From the NCBI GenBank assembly GCA_964057225.1, contig OZ059900.1, positions 14,089,638 through 14,153,637 of the forward strand: a stretch of DNA of 64,000 nt, given 5' to 3'. Origin of the DNA: Auanema rhodensis (taxonomy: Eukaryota > Nematoda > Chromadorea > Rhabditida > Rhabditidae). Below are positions 25,709-36,610 of this stretch, one piece after another; the first letter of the stretch is position 1; every line of letters begins with the position of its first letter. Below the pieces are notes generated by a model, which ran no database searches, was not told where the DNA came from, and saw nothing but the letters and a program-made list of their open reading frames with translations. A program made the translations under genes and the position numbers.

Positions 25709-27753
25709 CTACACGTCTGCTGGTTCTATACGTGGCTGAAAATCTAATTCTAGTTCTCTCTGATCGTCAGAGTTACTTAGATTTTGATAAGTGAAAGGCG
25801 TTTGAAAAGTCTGTGGTACCGGCCTCAATCTTGTCAAGAAAAATGACCGTGATTTATAAACAACAAGGAAACCAACGGTGAAGATCAACATGAGCCCAAG
25901 TATGAATATAATCTATAAAGTGAATATTGAAGAGAAATTTAAGTTTTATCCTACTTTTGGCTGTCTTCTAGAAGTTTCTCTCGAGAAATTATTGCAAGTT
26001 AAAGAATCTTTCATATGTGTAACAAATTCATTTTTCAAATTTTCTGGATACGCGCATCTGTAAGAAAAACTTGAACGACATTTTCAAATTGTAAGATTTG
26101 CCTGGGAATGTTTTCAATATTTTTAAAGCGAACGAATTCATTCGATGCAAGAAACGCAACGTCGCATGTACAGTTGAAAGGATTGGCGTGAAGGGATAGT
26201 TTTTCCAGCTTGAATATCTCAAAAATTGAAAAAAAAGTTTTGTTTAATTTCACAAACTTGATCCCAGTTAATCAGATGTTCATCGAGACCATTCAATTTG
26301 CAATTATCCAAATACAATTCTTTGATGGCTGTTACTTTTCCGTCAGAGTCATTCATGTTTCCAAACGCATTTCCATGGATATGGTATAACTTTTCATTAT
26401 TTCGTAGATCCAAAATCTGAACTGATTTTTCATTATCAGCAGAACTTTACCCTTCTACCTCAAGATGTTCTAGACCACAGAATGCACAATCGTGTATAGA
26501 ATACAAGCTGCTCATGTTAAGCATGTATATTTGTTTGATATTCTGGGTATGCTGAAAGGTTGCAAATCTTTGTTAATTTTTGTGATCTACCGATTTAAAA
26601 GAACCTGTAATGTTTGACTATGAATTTCAGTAAGCTCAGTTTCACTCATATCAATATAAGTCAGATAATTGATGCCTCCTATAGCTAGAGGCATTTCAAC
26701 AAGTGGATTGTTTCTCAGTGATAACGTAGTCAACCGTCTGGCAGGAATAATGTTAGCGTCAAACGATATAGAACTTACTTCATATTATCAAAAAGATCAT
26801 TAGGCAACTCTTTCAAATTACAACCGTCTAAACTCAATTCTGTTAAGGAAGACAATCCATTAAAATAACTTTCTCTATAAAACGTTGTTTTGAATGCAAT
26901 ACGTACGTGAATGACTTACTTTAATTGTAATGGATTGTTGTCTAACACTAAGCGTTGAAGATTTTCTAAGCTGGAGAAAATACCGCTTTCCAGAGTTTTG
27001 ATAGAGTTACTTGCCAAATTTAATTTTTTTAATTCTTCTAAGCCAGTAAACCATCCTCTGTATTTTGAGCACCACTATTATAAATATATAATTCAATATG
27101 ACTCACGATTTTATATTCTTCAATTTATTGTTTTCAAGATTAAGAGAATGAAGTGTGGTGAAAAGCTCGAAAGCCCCATTCGAGATACTTTCAATGAAAT
27201 TGTAGGATAAATCAAGAACTCGCACCTCAGTTTCATGGCCAGGCACTATTTTTTTCTGAAATCATTCAAATCACCTGTTTAATTTTCAAGTTCTTAGTTG
27301 TTTACCTTCATTAATGTAACAATAGGATTGTGTGTTATTACAACTTTTTCGGCAACAAATCCTTTTTGTTTTATATAAACTTCGGCAGTATTCAACAATT
27401 CATTATCTTCTCCCATTACCTAGAAATTACACATATTATAGAAAAACAATCATAAAAAATTATGAACAAGACCTTATCACAAAGTAATTGTTTATCTTCA
27501 CAGGTGCATGCTAAATTTTCATTTTTTGAACATACTTCCCATCGGTCGTCTTTATCATCAATGGTTTTACCTTCATCCAAATCATCCTACATTGCTAGTT
27601 AAAGAGCAAACTTTCAAACTTAATAATGATTACCTCTGCCTCAGCTGAAATTGGCTTAACAGGTTTTTGCTTCATCTTTGGCTGAGCTTTTTTTGCAGTA
27701 ACCAAAAGGGAACAAATAAATAGACACAACACTAAGATTTTAATTAGCCTCAT
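25709..27753 (-). CDS. Leucine-rich-repeat single-pass membrane protein
   Basis: Type I membrane protein. The signal peptide (MRLIKILVLCLFICSLLV) is followed by an acidic/Lys linker and a Cys cluster (WEVCSKNENLACTCEDKQL), an LRRNT-like cap. An array of leucine-rich repeats follows (for example VRVLDLSYNFIESISNGAF, LKKLNLASNSIKTLESGIF, LTTLSLRNNPLVEMP). An LRRCT cap then begins ANPFNCTCDVAFLASNEF at about 26180. A TM helix (about 25910-25860) leads to a cytosolic tail ending PRIEPADV. LRR ectodomains of this kind act in cell adhesion, ligand binding or cuticle/epidermal organisation. C. elegans relatives include pan-1 and the lron genes, but no one-to-one match can be claimed. The gene is convergent with the upstream synthetase. 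Confidence 0.8.
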
Positions 27754-28226
27754 CTCTAAAAAATTACAATAAGAAAAAAATTTGAAAAATTAATCGATAA
27801 TCGACCGAGTTGACAAATGGATTGAATAGTATTCTCAACTGTCTTTAACACACAGTACACAGAGCAGTATATCTGACTGTGATAGCAATATCAATCAAAT
27901 GATTTTGGAGCATCAACATTACTTTTATCAACCACTTTGATAAGGTTTAAATACTTAGTAATGATTATAGTGACAGGCAGTCAAAAGAAGAAGAAGTTTA
28001 TTAGAAACTGTCAATCATATCTATTCAACAACTATAAATATTATAAAAAGTGAATTTGATTTTTTTTTTCACAAAACTTTTCTCAAACATTTTGTATATA
28101 TTGAAATCAAACAAACATATCACTTACATACGAAATGTTTGAAACTGAGATTTCGCGCGATAATTGAATATGAACTTCTTTATCATTTGGAATTTGTAAA
28201 TAAAAATATAACTCACTAAATGAGTT
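27754..28226. other. Intergenic region between LRR gene and inverted duplication
   Basis: Presumed promoter of the LRR gene, running to the outer edge of the left duplication arm. AT-rich, with no ORF of note. Near 27850-27960 it is less AT-rich and may be regulatory. Confidence 0.4.
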
Positions 28227-28482
28227 AAAATTTTGATAACTGCAAACTTCTCAGCTTATCTTTAAAACCATTTGTAGCTGCGAATTGTGAGCATTTGTTT
28301 TATAATAACATACAATGATTAGTATTCTCATGTTTTTAATATTAATTATTGTTTATAAACATCTTTTTACTAATAAAAACTATTCATTGTTCATATTAGT
28401 AACTTTGAAATTGCGTATTTCAGATTACAAAGACTTTGTTTTATTATTTAAATTATTGGAATAATAGTAATACAATAATTAT

Positions 28483-29872
28483 TTATAAATTTTCATCATC
28501 AAATAGTCTTTTTAATAGTGTACCACCCATACTTGGAAATTTATACTGAATTGTTGATGTTGCCCAACCCATAGGAATTCGAATTGATTCCAAATTCTAT
28601 AAAGCATATTAAAATTAAAAGAATTATTACAAAATTCTTCATCTACCTCAAATATTACTGGTCGGAACCGTAAATTTATACAGTTTCGCTGAAAGAATTC
28701 AGCTTCCATCATTCTAATAATATTGAGATTCAAATTTATAAACATATCGGAAGAGCTAGCTACTTCGTGTAGTCGAACAAACGAAGGCGTATAACATACA
28801 ACAATTTGCAAAGCCTAAACATCCATACTTGATAAAATTCCGTGTACGATAGCAACCTCATTGAAGAGTGTTTGAAGCGATGACACTATGTTTTCTTCTG
28901 AAATATATTGGGCAATATCAATTATTGGCCTAACAACATGTCGTCTCTGATTATTTCTGTAAAATATTGTGAGATTATCGTACTCATGTCTTGAGTTTAC
29001 TTCAAATTTTTGAGTAACCACCGATATTCTTTACGTTCCTCTCCTGTTGTTTCATAATGAACTACGAGAACAACTGAAAAAACTTGAAATTTTTAAAGAA
29101 AACTCAAAAATCATTTTAAAAGCATTTTGCTTTTAGAATTGACTCATAATGCTTAAAATTGCATACATTGATTAGGTATTCTCAATCTTGGTGAATCATC
29201 ACTGATTGTTTGATCTAGAAAATAATCAAATTTACAATCACCACTATTTCACCTACTCCTAGAATAACTGCCATCACATAACTGACCAACATCAAATAAT
29301 TCTTTTAAGGAATATAATGTATCGACGCGATTCATTCTTTTTAGTAAACGAATAAAGTTATTAAGATTTTCATGAGAATATTTTTTGCTTAATAAATCAA
29401 ACGGACTAATATCTCGCTGCATCATCTTGAATAGATCAATACTCAATATTTGATTGGAGCGAGATGTTTCTTACCATGATAGCATCACTGCTCATACCAT
29501 ATTCACAAGCAATGTATTCCCAATTTTTCATAGAACCAAATGCTTTTATGTTCAAATGAGCAGACAACATTTCTTTTGCCGTGGTAGTTAAGTCACCTAT
29601 TCTGAATGTAAACATATACTTCTCAAATCATGTTGAAGAGGAGTACAATAAATGTGAGGAAACGTTGAAGACCATTTGGCCTAAAGTGTACTTTGGACCA
29701 AACTTTAATGTTCCCAAAAAACCTGGAGCTTTGCCAATTATATTCGAAGGCTTAATTACAATTAATAGATACTGTATGAACTTGAATACTAAACTTTTTT
29801 CTCATCATCTGAATCTATTTCTATCGTAACATTACATAGACTATTATCGTCAATCATATCGGCTTCATCCAT
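28483..29872 (-). CDS. actl-1: Death-domain/SEFIR adaptor, Act1 (CIKS)-like, copy A
   Basis: Mirror copy of the gene at 34964-36353, with the same exon structure and, where compared, the same length. The only coding difference I noticed is one residue near position 44 (Lys here, Gln in copy B; GGTCCAAAG against GGTCCACAG). It encodes an N-terminal Death-domain-like region (MKNWEYIACEYGMSSDAI) and a C-terminal SEFIR domain (see copy B). It lies downstream of, and on the same strand as, transporter copy A, with 272 bp between that stop codon and this start. Both predicted ultra-short introns and the in-frame TAG inside one of them are present here too. Expression of both copies is assumed, not shown. 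Confidence 0.78.
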
Positions 29873-30144
29873 TCTTCAACTACTATGTCTACAAGTTTTA
29901 AACTTTTTTTTAAATATATATAACAGATTTGAAACAACTGTAGTTCAAACATATGACACAGAATATCATATTTATTAATCACAACGCCTTTCTCTATGAG
30001 TACTTTTAATAGAATATTGCATTTTTAACATCATAATGACTACATGTGGAATTATTATTTTATAATTATTTAGAAATAACTTTTTCAAGGTATTTTGAAT
30101 TGATTTAGCAACACATTTTTGTTATGAAATACGTTTTGAAAACG

Positions 30145-31968
30145 TTATTCGTGAATTGAATTTGTAGATTCTCCCTGTGAACCGCAGCCAGTCTGAAAAG
30201 AAAATATTTGCTGACACCCATTCCTAGTTTGATGTTTTTGTTTCTCTAGAATATGTATACCTGTGAAAAAGAAGGCTGAAGAGTCAACGAATGAATCCCT
30301 ATTGTGTGAAAGAGACGTCTAATCTTAGGAACAGCTTCTTCATATGCAGCAGCGTTACAGAATTCTACTTGAGCTGTGGCTAAGTGCCGGTTTGCAACAA
30401 GTGTCCATACTGTTATTTCTTGTACATTAGCAACGCCTTGTACCTGTAATTTGTAAGATTGGAAAACATCTAATCTACGATTGAAAATACCTTCGTCATA
30501 TCTTTTTTTAAAGCTTCATTGTTAATGAATTGTGGAGGTCGCCCAAGAATAATATCTGCAGTTTCTTTTACTAAACGGTAAGCAGAGTACGATATCAATA
30601 AAACCAACACCAAACTACAACAACGTTGGTAAGTCTGCTATTCAAGAAAACAAGAAATTCATACCTCAAGCCAGGATCAAAGTAATTAAGCGCATCTCCG
30701 AAAAAGTTTGCAAAGAAGAGTGCAGCAGCAGCAGTAGCAATAACAAATACAGAACCAATAGCGTCTGACACAATATGCAGAAAAACACCTTTCATATTCA
30801 AATTTTCCTGTTCTGCAAATTGTTTGATAAATGCCGATAAATGGGTTTTACTAGTACCTTCCTTTTTCTTGTTGGCTAGTTGGGCTGCATCTTCTCCATT
30901 ATCCGAGTCATATTCATCAGAATTCTCGTTTTCATTCATAATCAAACGTAATGCAAGATGCTAAAGCCAAATATATTGTAATAAACATTACGAAAAGCAC
31001 TCACATTATGAGAACAGCTACTCAAATGACTCATCGAGCGAACAGGCTTAGTTTTGATTCGACTTTCCTTAAGATTATCATGCTCGCACAATTCTTCATT
31101 CTCTGCTGAATCAGCGGCTTTCTGTTTAATAAGTTAAATTTGTTTAAGTTTGTTGGTAAAACCTTTTTGGAGTGATTATGGCTGTGTCCATGGCTGTGTC
31201 CATGGCTGTGCCCATGGCTGTGTTTATGGCTGTGCCCATGGCTGTGTCCATGACCGTGCCCGCTACCACCGTGGCTATGAGCATGTGTTCCATGGAATAA
31301 GAACAATCCAAAAACATTAATGAAAAAACCAATAAGTCCAACAGTTATAACCTGAATTTTGAAATAAACGACGTTATTTAGAAAATCTCTCGAACGTGAG
31401 TAGGATTAGCCATTTTTTTAGGATTAATTATTCTTCCCACAGCCTCCAGTGTTATGGTAAAGCAAATAGATAAAAGAAAAACTCCATTCACAAGTGCTCC
31501 AAAAACTTCTGCTCTTACCCACCCAAAACCATTCTTCTTTGATTTCATTCGAGAAATCTAAATATAATGAAAAGTCTTAGAGAAAATAGTCAGCCATGAC
31601 TAGTGAAGTAAACCTTTAAGCAAACTAATGCAATGCACAGAGCCATTACATCCGAAAGCATATGATATGAATCAGCTAAAAGAGCAACTGAGCGATTTAC
31701 TAGTCCAAACAGTAATTCAACCAAAAAAAATAAAAAAGTTATTACAATGAAAAAGATAATTTTCGAGCTGTTTTTCCTGTAAGAAACCGTATTACATAAA
31801 AAAGTTTCTATTTTGTTACTGGTGAGTAGTTTCCTCATGATGATCATCTTCTTCTTGTTCATTTTGTTTCAAACGAGCTAATAAGCGTTGTTCTTTTTTT
31901 TGATTACTATGAATTTGGCACGCAGTGGAATTTTCTGTGTTGCCCACATTTTCCATTTCACTTTCCAT
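30145..31968 (-). CDS. cdf-1: CDF/ZnT zinc transporter (SLC30A1-like), copy A
   Basis: Cation diffusion facilitator, predicted 476 aa, that exports Zn2+ from the cytosol by proton exchange. It has the same exon layout as copy B. The two intramembrane Zn sites are intact: HMLSD within LLADSYHMLSDVMALCIALV, and HIVSD within GVFLHIVSDAIGSVFVI. The His-rich cytosolic loop after TM4 is expanded here (HSHGHS-type repeats, about 31180-31290) by 16 residues relative to copy B. The first TM reads IIFFIVITFLFFLVELLFGL, against IIVLVVITFLFFLVELVFGL in copy B. A C-terminal metallochaperone-like domain (ITVWTLVANRHLATAQVEF) ends in a short Cys/Ser tail. The symbol denotes the ZnT1-like nematode group, and the exact orthologue is uncertain. 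Confidence 0.85.
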
Positions 31969-32128
31969 CATACAGAAGAATTCTAAACATATTTCACTAA
32001 ATATTCTTTTTATTCAAACAAATAAAATATATTTTGACAATTAGTTATAACCTTGTGAGAAAAAAGGTTAAAATTTCAATTCAGTTTTACAAGAAAACAC
32101 GAAAAAAAGATAAATTGTGTTCGCACAT

Positions 32129-32131
<3 letters not shown>

Positions 32132-32178
<47 letters not shown>
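32132..32178. repeat. (TA)n microsatellite at the centre of the inverted duplication
   Basis: About 23 TA units directly after GCACATGACTA at the inner end of the left arm. The mirror position (32735-32748) has only about seven units, so the tract has expanded on one side. TA tracts can extrude cruciforms and are common at palindrome centres. Confidence 0.9.
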
Positions 32179-32180
<2 letters not shown>

Positions 32181-32734
32181 TTATTTGATATTTTAAAAAA
32201 TAGAAGGAAAACTTTTAGCTAAACGAATGACTTCGCCGTTATCAATCAATGAAACAGAAGAGCCTGTGGTATATCTAATAAAAAAAGATGCTAGTGTGAA
32301 AGAAATGGTCCCATATATGTATCAGCTGGTGATAGCGAAAATGGCAAATAACAGAAAGAGCAAAAGAAGAGAGACGGAAGAAATAATTTGTGAACATATT
32401 TATCTAGAATTTATAATATTATATAGATGGTAAATTCAAGATTATTATCTTTTTTCAAACCCATTTGTTATTTCATCAGCGGTAGAAATGATTATAACTG
32501 TTTTCATGTTTTTTTCATTGACTTCTCTTAATTCGTAATACATATGACTATTTTTTAATTTCCAGAACGCAATTATATTTGTGCCGTGTAGACGAAAATG
32601 TCGCAGACAAAGCCGCGTTCTTTCTCTGATCGCATAAGCTGTTTACTTTAGAATGCGATAGGAAACCAAAACGACTAGAGAAAGTTATCGATTACTTTTC
32701 ACGCTGAGCTTCTATTTTTTTTATCTCAATTATG
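32179..32734. other. Unique spacer and putative bidirectional promoter between transporter copies
   Basis: About 560 bp of non-duplicated sequence between the arms, flanked by TA repeats. Transporters A and B are transcribed away from it, so it probably drives both. It is less AT-rich at 32570-32700. The longest ORF (32227-32433, + strand, 68 codons) has no recognisable domain and no clear splice partners, so I do not call it a gene. Confidence 0.5.
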
Positions 32735-32911
32735 AATATATATATATAGTCATGTGCGAACACAATTTATCTTTTTTTCGTGTTTTCTTGTAAAACTGAA
32801 TTGAAATTTTAACCTTTTTTCTCACAAGATTATAACTAATTGTCAAAATATATTTTATTTGTTTGAATAAAAAGAATATTTAGTGAAATATGTTTAGAAT
32901 TCTTCTGTATG

Positions 32912-34691
32912 ATGGAAAGTGAAATGGAAAATGTGGGCAACACAGAAAATTCCACTGCGTGCCAAATTCATAGTAATCAAAAAAAAGAACAACGCTTATT
33001 AGCTCGTTTGAAACAAAATGAACAAGAAGAAGATGATCATCATGAGGAAACTACTCACCAGTAACAAAATAAAAAACTTTTTTATGTAATACGGTTTCTT
33101 ACAGGAAAAACAGCTTGAAAATTATCGTTCTTGTTGTAATAACTTTTTTATTTTTTTTGGTTGAATTAGTGTTTGGACTACTAAATCGCTCAGTTGCTCT
33201 TTTGGCTGATTCATATCATATGCTTTCGGATGTAATGGCTCTGTGCATCGCATTAGTTTGCTTAAAGGTTTACTTCACTAGTCATGGCTGACTATTTTCT
33301 CTAAGACTTTTCATTATATTTAGATTTCTCGAATGAAATCAAAGAAGAACGGTTTTGGGTGGGTAAGAGCAGAAGTTTTTGGAGCACTTGTGAATGGAGT
33401 TTTTCTTTTATCTATTTGCTTTACCATAACATTGGAGTCTGTGGGAAGAATAATTAATCCTAAAAAAATGGCTAATCCTACTCACGTTCGAGAGTTTTTC
33501 TAAATAACGTCGTTTATTTTAAAATTCAGGTCTTGATTGTTGGAGTTATTGGTTTATTGATTAATGTTGTCGGAATATCCTTATTTCATGGAGCACATGG
33601 TCACAGTCACGGTGGTAGCGGGCACGGTCATGGACACAGCCATGGACACAGCCATAATCACTCCAAAAAGGTTTTAACAATAAACTTAAACGAATGTAAC
33701 TTGTTAATCAGGAAGCCGCTGATTCAGCAGAGAATGAAGAGTTGTGCGAGCATGATAATATTGAGGAAAGTCTAATGAAAACTAGACCTGTACGCTCAAT
33801 GAGCCATTTGAGTAGCGCTTGTTCTCATAATGTGAGTGCTTTTCGTAAAGTTTATTACAATATATTTGGCTTTAGCATCTTGCATTACGTTTGATTATGA
33901 ATGAAAACGAGAATTCTGATGAATATGACTCGGATAATGGAGAAGATGCAGCCCAACTAGCCAACAAGAAAAAGGAAGGTACTAGTAAAACTCATTTATC
34001 GGCATTTATCAAACAATTTGCAGAACAGGAAAATTTGAATATGAAAGGTGTTTTTCTGCATATTGTGTCAGACGCTATTGGTTCTGTATTTGTTATTGCT
34101 ACTGCTGCTGCTGCACTCTTCTTTGCAAACTTTTTCGGAGATGCGCTTAATTACTTTGATCCTGGCTTGAGGTATGAATTTCTTGTTTTCTTGAATAGCA
34201 GACTTACCAACGTTGTTGTAGTTTGGTGTTGGTTTTATTGATATCGTACTCTGCTTACCGTTTAGTAAAAGAAACTGCAGATATTATTCTTGGGCGACCT
34301 CCACAATTCATTAACAATGAAGCTTTAAAAAAAGATATGACAAAGGTATTTTCAATCGTAGATTAGATGTTTTCCAATCTTACAAATTACAGGTACAAGG
34401 CGTTGCTAATGTACAAGAAATAACAGTATGGACACTTGTTGCAAACCGGCACTTAGCCACAGCTCAAGTAGAATTCTGTAACGCTGCTGCATATGAAGAA
34501 GCTGTTCCTAAGATTAGACGTCTCTTTCACACAATAGGGATTCATTCGTTGACTCTTCAGCCTTCTTTTTCACAGGTATACATATTCTAGAGAAACAAAA
34601 ACATCAAACTAGGAATGGGTGTCAGCAAATATTTTCTTTTCAGACTGGCTGCGGTTCACAGGGAGAATCTACAAATTCAATTCACGAATAA
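32912..34691 (+). CDS. cdf-1: CDF/ZnT zinc transporter (SLC30A1-like), copy B
   Basis: Nine exons (32912-33060, 33105-33267, 33324-33485, 33530-33670, 33712-33831, 33876-34171, 34222-34345, 34393-34575, 34644-34691) join in phase to 461 aa. The N-terminus is acidic and Gln/His rich. Six TM segments carry the HxxxD Zn ligands in TM2 (SYHMLSDVM) and TM5 (LHIVSDAIGS). Between TM4 and TM5 lie a His/Gly-rich loop (HGHSHGGSGHGHGHSHGHSH) and a long acidic cytosolic segment (NENENSDEYDSDNGEDA). The cytosolic C-terminal domain begins after TM6 (ILGRPPQFINN). The layout matches ZnT1/ZnT10 plasma-membrane exporters. This copy lacks the His expansion of copy A and differs at several residues in TM1, TM4 and the loop. 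Confidence 0.88.
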
Positions 34692-34963
34692 CGTTTTCAA
34701 AACGTATTTCATAACGAAAATGTGTTGCTAAATCAATTCAAAATACCTTGAAAAAGTTATTTCTAAATAATTATAAAATAATAATTCCACATGTAGTCAT
34801 TATGATGTTAAAAATGCAATATTCTATTAAAAGTACTCATAGAGAAAGGCGTTGTGATTAATAAATATGATATTCTGTGTCATATGTTTGAACTACAGTT
34901 GTTTCAAATCTGTTATATATATTTAAAAAAAAGTTTAAAACTTGTAGACATAGTAGTTGAAGA

Positions 34964-36353
34964 ATGGATGAAGCCGATATGATTGACGATAATAGTCTAT
35001 GTAATGTTACGATAGAAATAGATTCAGATGATGAGAAAAAAGTTTAGTATTCAAGTTCATACAGTATCTATTAATTGTAATTAAGCCTTCGAATATAATT
35101 GGCAAAGCTCCAGGTTTTTTGGGAACATTAAAGTTTGGTCCACAGTACACTTTAGGCCAAATGGTCTTCAACGTTTCCTCACATTTATTGTACTCCTCTT
35201 CAACATGATTTGAGAAGTATATGTTTACATTCAGAATAGGTGACTTAACTACCACGGCAAAAGAAATGTTGTCTGCTCATTTGAACATAAAAGCATTTGG
35301 TTCTATGAAAAATTGGGAATACATTGCTTGTGAATATGGTATGAGCAGTGATGCTATCATGGTAAGAAACATCTCGCTCCAATCAAATATTGAGTATTGA
35401 TCTATTCAAGATGATGCAGCGAGATATTAGTCCGTTTGATTTATTAAGCAAAAAATATTCTCATGAAAATCTTAATAACTTTATTCGTTTACTAAAAAGA
35501 ATGAATCGCGTCGATACATTATATTCCTTAAAAGAATTATTTGATGTTGGTCAGTTATGTGATGGCAGTTATTCTAGGAGTAGGTGAAATAGTGGTGATT
35601 GTAAATTTGATTATTTTCTAGATCAAACAATCAGTGATGATTCACCAAGATTGAGAATACCTAATCAATGTATGCAATTTTAAGCATTATGAGTCAATTC
35701 TAAAAGCAAAATGCTTTTAATATGATTTTTGAGTTTTCTTTAGAAATTTCAAGTTTTTTCAGTTGTTCTCGTAGTTCATTATGAAACAACAGGAGAGGAG
35801 CGTAAAGAATATCGGTGGTTACTCAAAAATTTGAAGTAAACTCAAGACATGAGTACGATAATCTCACAATATTTTACAGAAATAATCAGAGACGACATGT
35901 TGTTAGGCCAATAATTGATATTGCCCAATATATTTCAGAAGAAAACATAGTATCATCGCTTCAAACACTCTTCAATGAGGTTGCTATCGTACACGGAATT
36001 TTATCAAGTATGGATGTTTAGGCTTTGCAAATTGTTGTATGTTATACGCCTTCGTTTGTTCGACTACACGAAGTAGCTAGCTCTTCCGATATGTTTATAA
36101 ATTTGAATCTCAATATTATTAGAATGATGGAAGCTGAATTCTTTCAGCGAAACTGTATAAATTTACGGTTCCGACCAGTAATATTTGAGGTAGATGAAGA
36201 ATTTTGTAATAATTCTTTTAATTTTAATATGCTTTATAGAATTTGGAATCAATTCGAATTCCTATGGGTTGGGCAACATCAACAATTCAGTATAAATTTC
36301 CAAGTATGGGTGGTACACTATTAAAAAGACTATTTGATGATGAAAATTTATAA
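34964..36353 (+). CDS. actl-1: Death-domain/SEFIR adaptor, Act1 (CIKS)-like, copy B
   Basis: Nine exons (34964-35041, 35086-35189, 35235-35361, 35411-35579, 35622-35669, 35763-35801, 35837-35988, 36022-36189, 36240-36353) give 332 aa. Residues about 70-155 resemble a Death domain (MKNWEYIACEYGMSSDAI, then FDLLSKKY and FIRLLKRMNRVDTLYSLKEL). Residues about 175-332 match the SEFIR domain of Act1/TRAF3IP2: LVVHYETTG as first strand, VRPIIDIAQYISEENIV, IVVCYTPSF, MMEAEFFQRNCINLRFRPVI, and GGTLLKRLFDDENL at the end. Act1 links IL-17 receptors to downstream kinases, and C. elegans ACTL-1 works with PIK-1 and NFKI-1 downstream of ILC-17.1. Read without splicing, an in-frame TAG at 36019-36021 would break the SEFIR domain; a 33-nt intron (35989-36021) removes it. 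A 35-nt intron at 35802-35836 is also needed (a 32-nt alternative exists). Confidence 0.82.
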
Positions 36354-36610
36354 ATAATTATTGTATTACTATTATTCCAATAATTTAAATAATAAAACAA
36401 AGTCTTTGTAATCTGAAATACGCAATTTCAAAGTTACTAATATGAACAATGAATAGTTTTTATTAGTAAAAAGATGTTTATAAACAATAATTAATATTAA
36501 AAAACATGAGAATACTAATCATTGTATGTTATTATAAAACAAATGCTCACAATTCGCAGCTACAAATGGTTTTAAAGATAAGCTGAGAAATTTGCAATTA
36601 TCAAAATTTT

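Larger units (their letters stand above)
28227..32178. repeat. Left arm of a large inverted duplication
   Basis: From about 28227 inward the sequence is the reverse complement of 36610 back to 32735. Paired coordinates sum to 64836 over the adaptor gene and the transporter's last exons. They sum to about 64880 further in, because this arm has 48 extra bases in a His-rich coding repeat and lacks one codon nearby. The outer breakpoint lies where AAAATTTT is shared (28228-28235 against 36603-36610). The inner edge is a (TA)n run ending at 32178. The arm holds one complete zinc transporter and one complete Death/SEFIR adaptor. The mismatches are real coding changes, so the arms are not simple copies of one read. 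Confidence 0.93.
32735..36610. repeat. Right arm of a large inverted duplication
   Basis: Reverse complement of 28227-32178. It starts with a short TA run and GTCATGTGCGAACACAATTT, which is mirrored at 32112-32131. It ends at about 36610, where similarity to the left flank stops abruptly in AAAATTTT. The non-coding ends (36354-36600) are nearly identical to 28240-28480, so homology extends beyond the genes themselves. Confidence 0.93.

Noticed and set aside
29581-29829. 82-codon ORF present in both palindrome arms (also 35007-35255 on the other strand)
   Set aside because: It is antisense to the first exons and introns of the SEFIR adaptor, and its conservation simply reflects the duplication.
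32227-32433. 68-codon ORF in the palindrome spacer
   Set aside because: No recognisable motif, no credible splice sites, and it lies where a divergent promoter is expected.
36019-36021. In-frame TAG as proof that the adaptor copies are pseudogenes
   Set aside because: It is the end of a plausible 33-nt intron; with it removed, the protein aligns to SEFIR without a gap. Both copies keep the arrangement.
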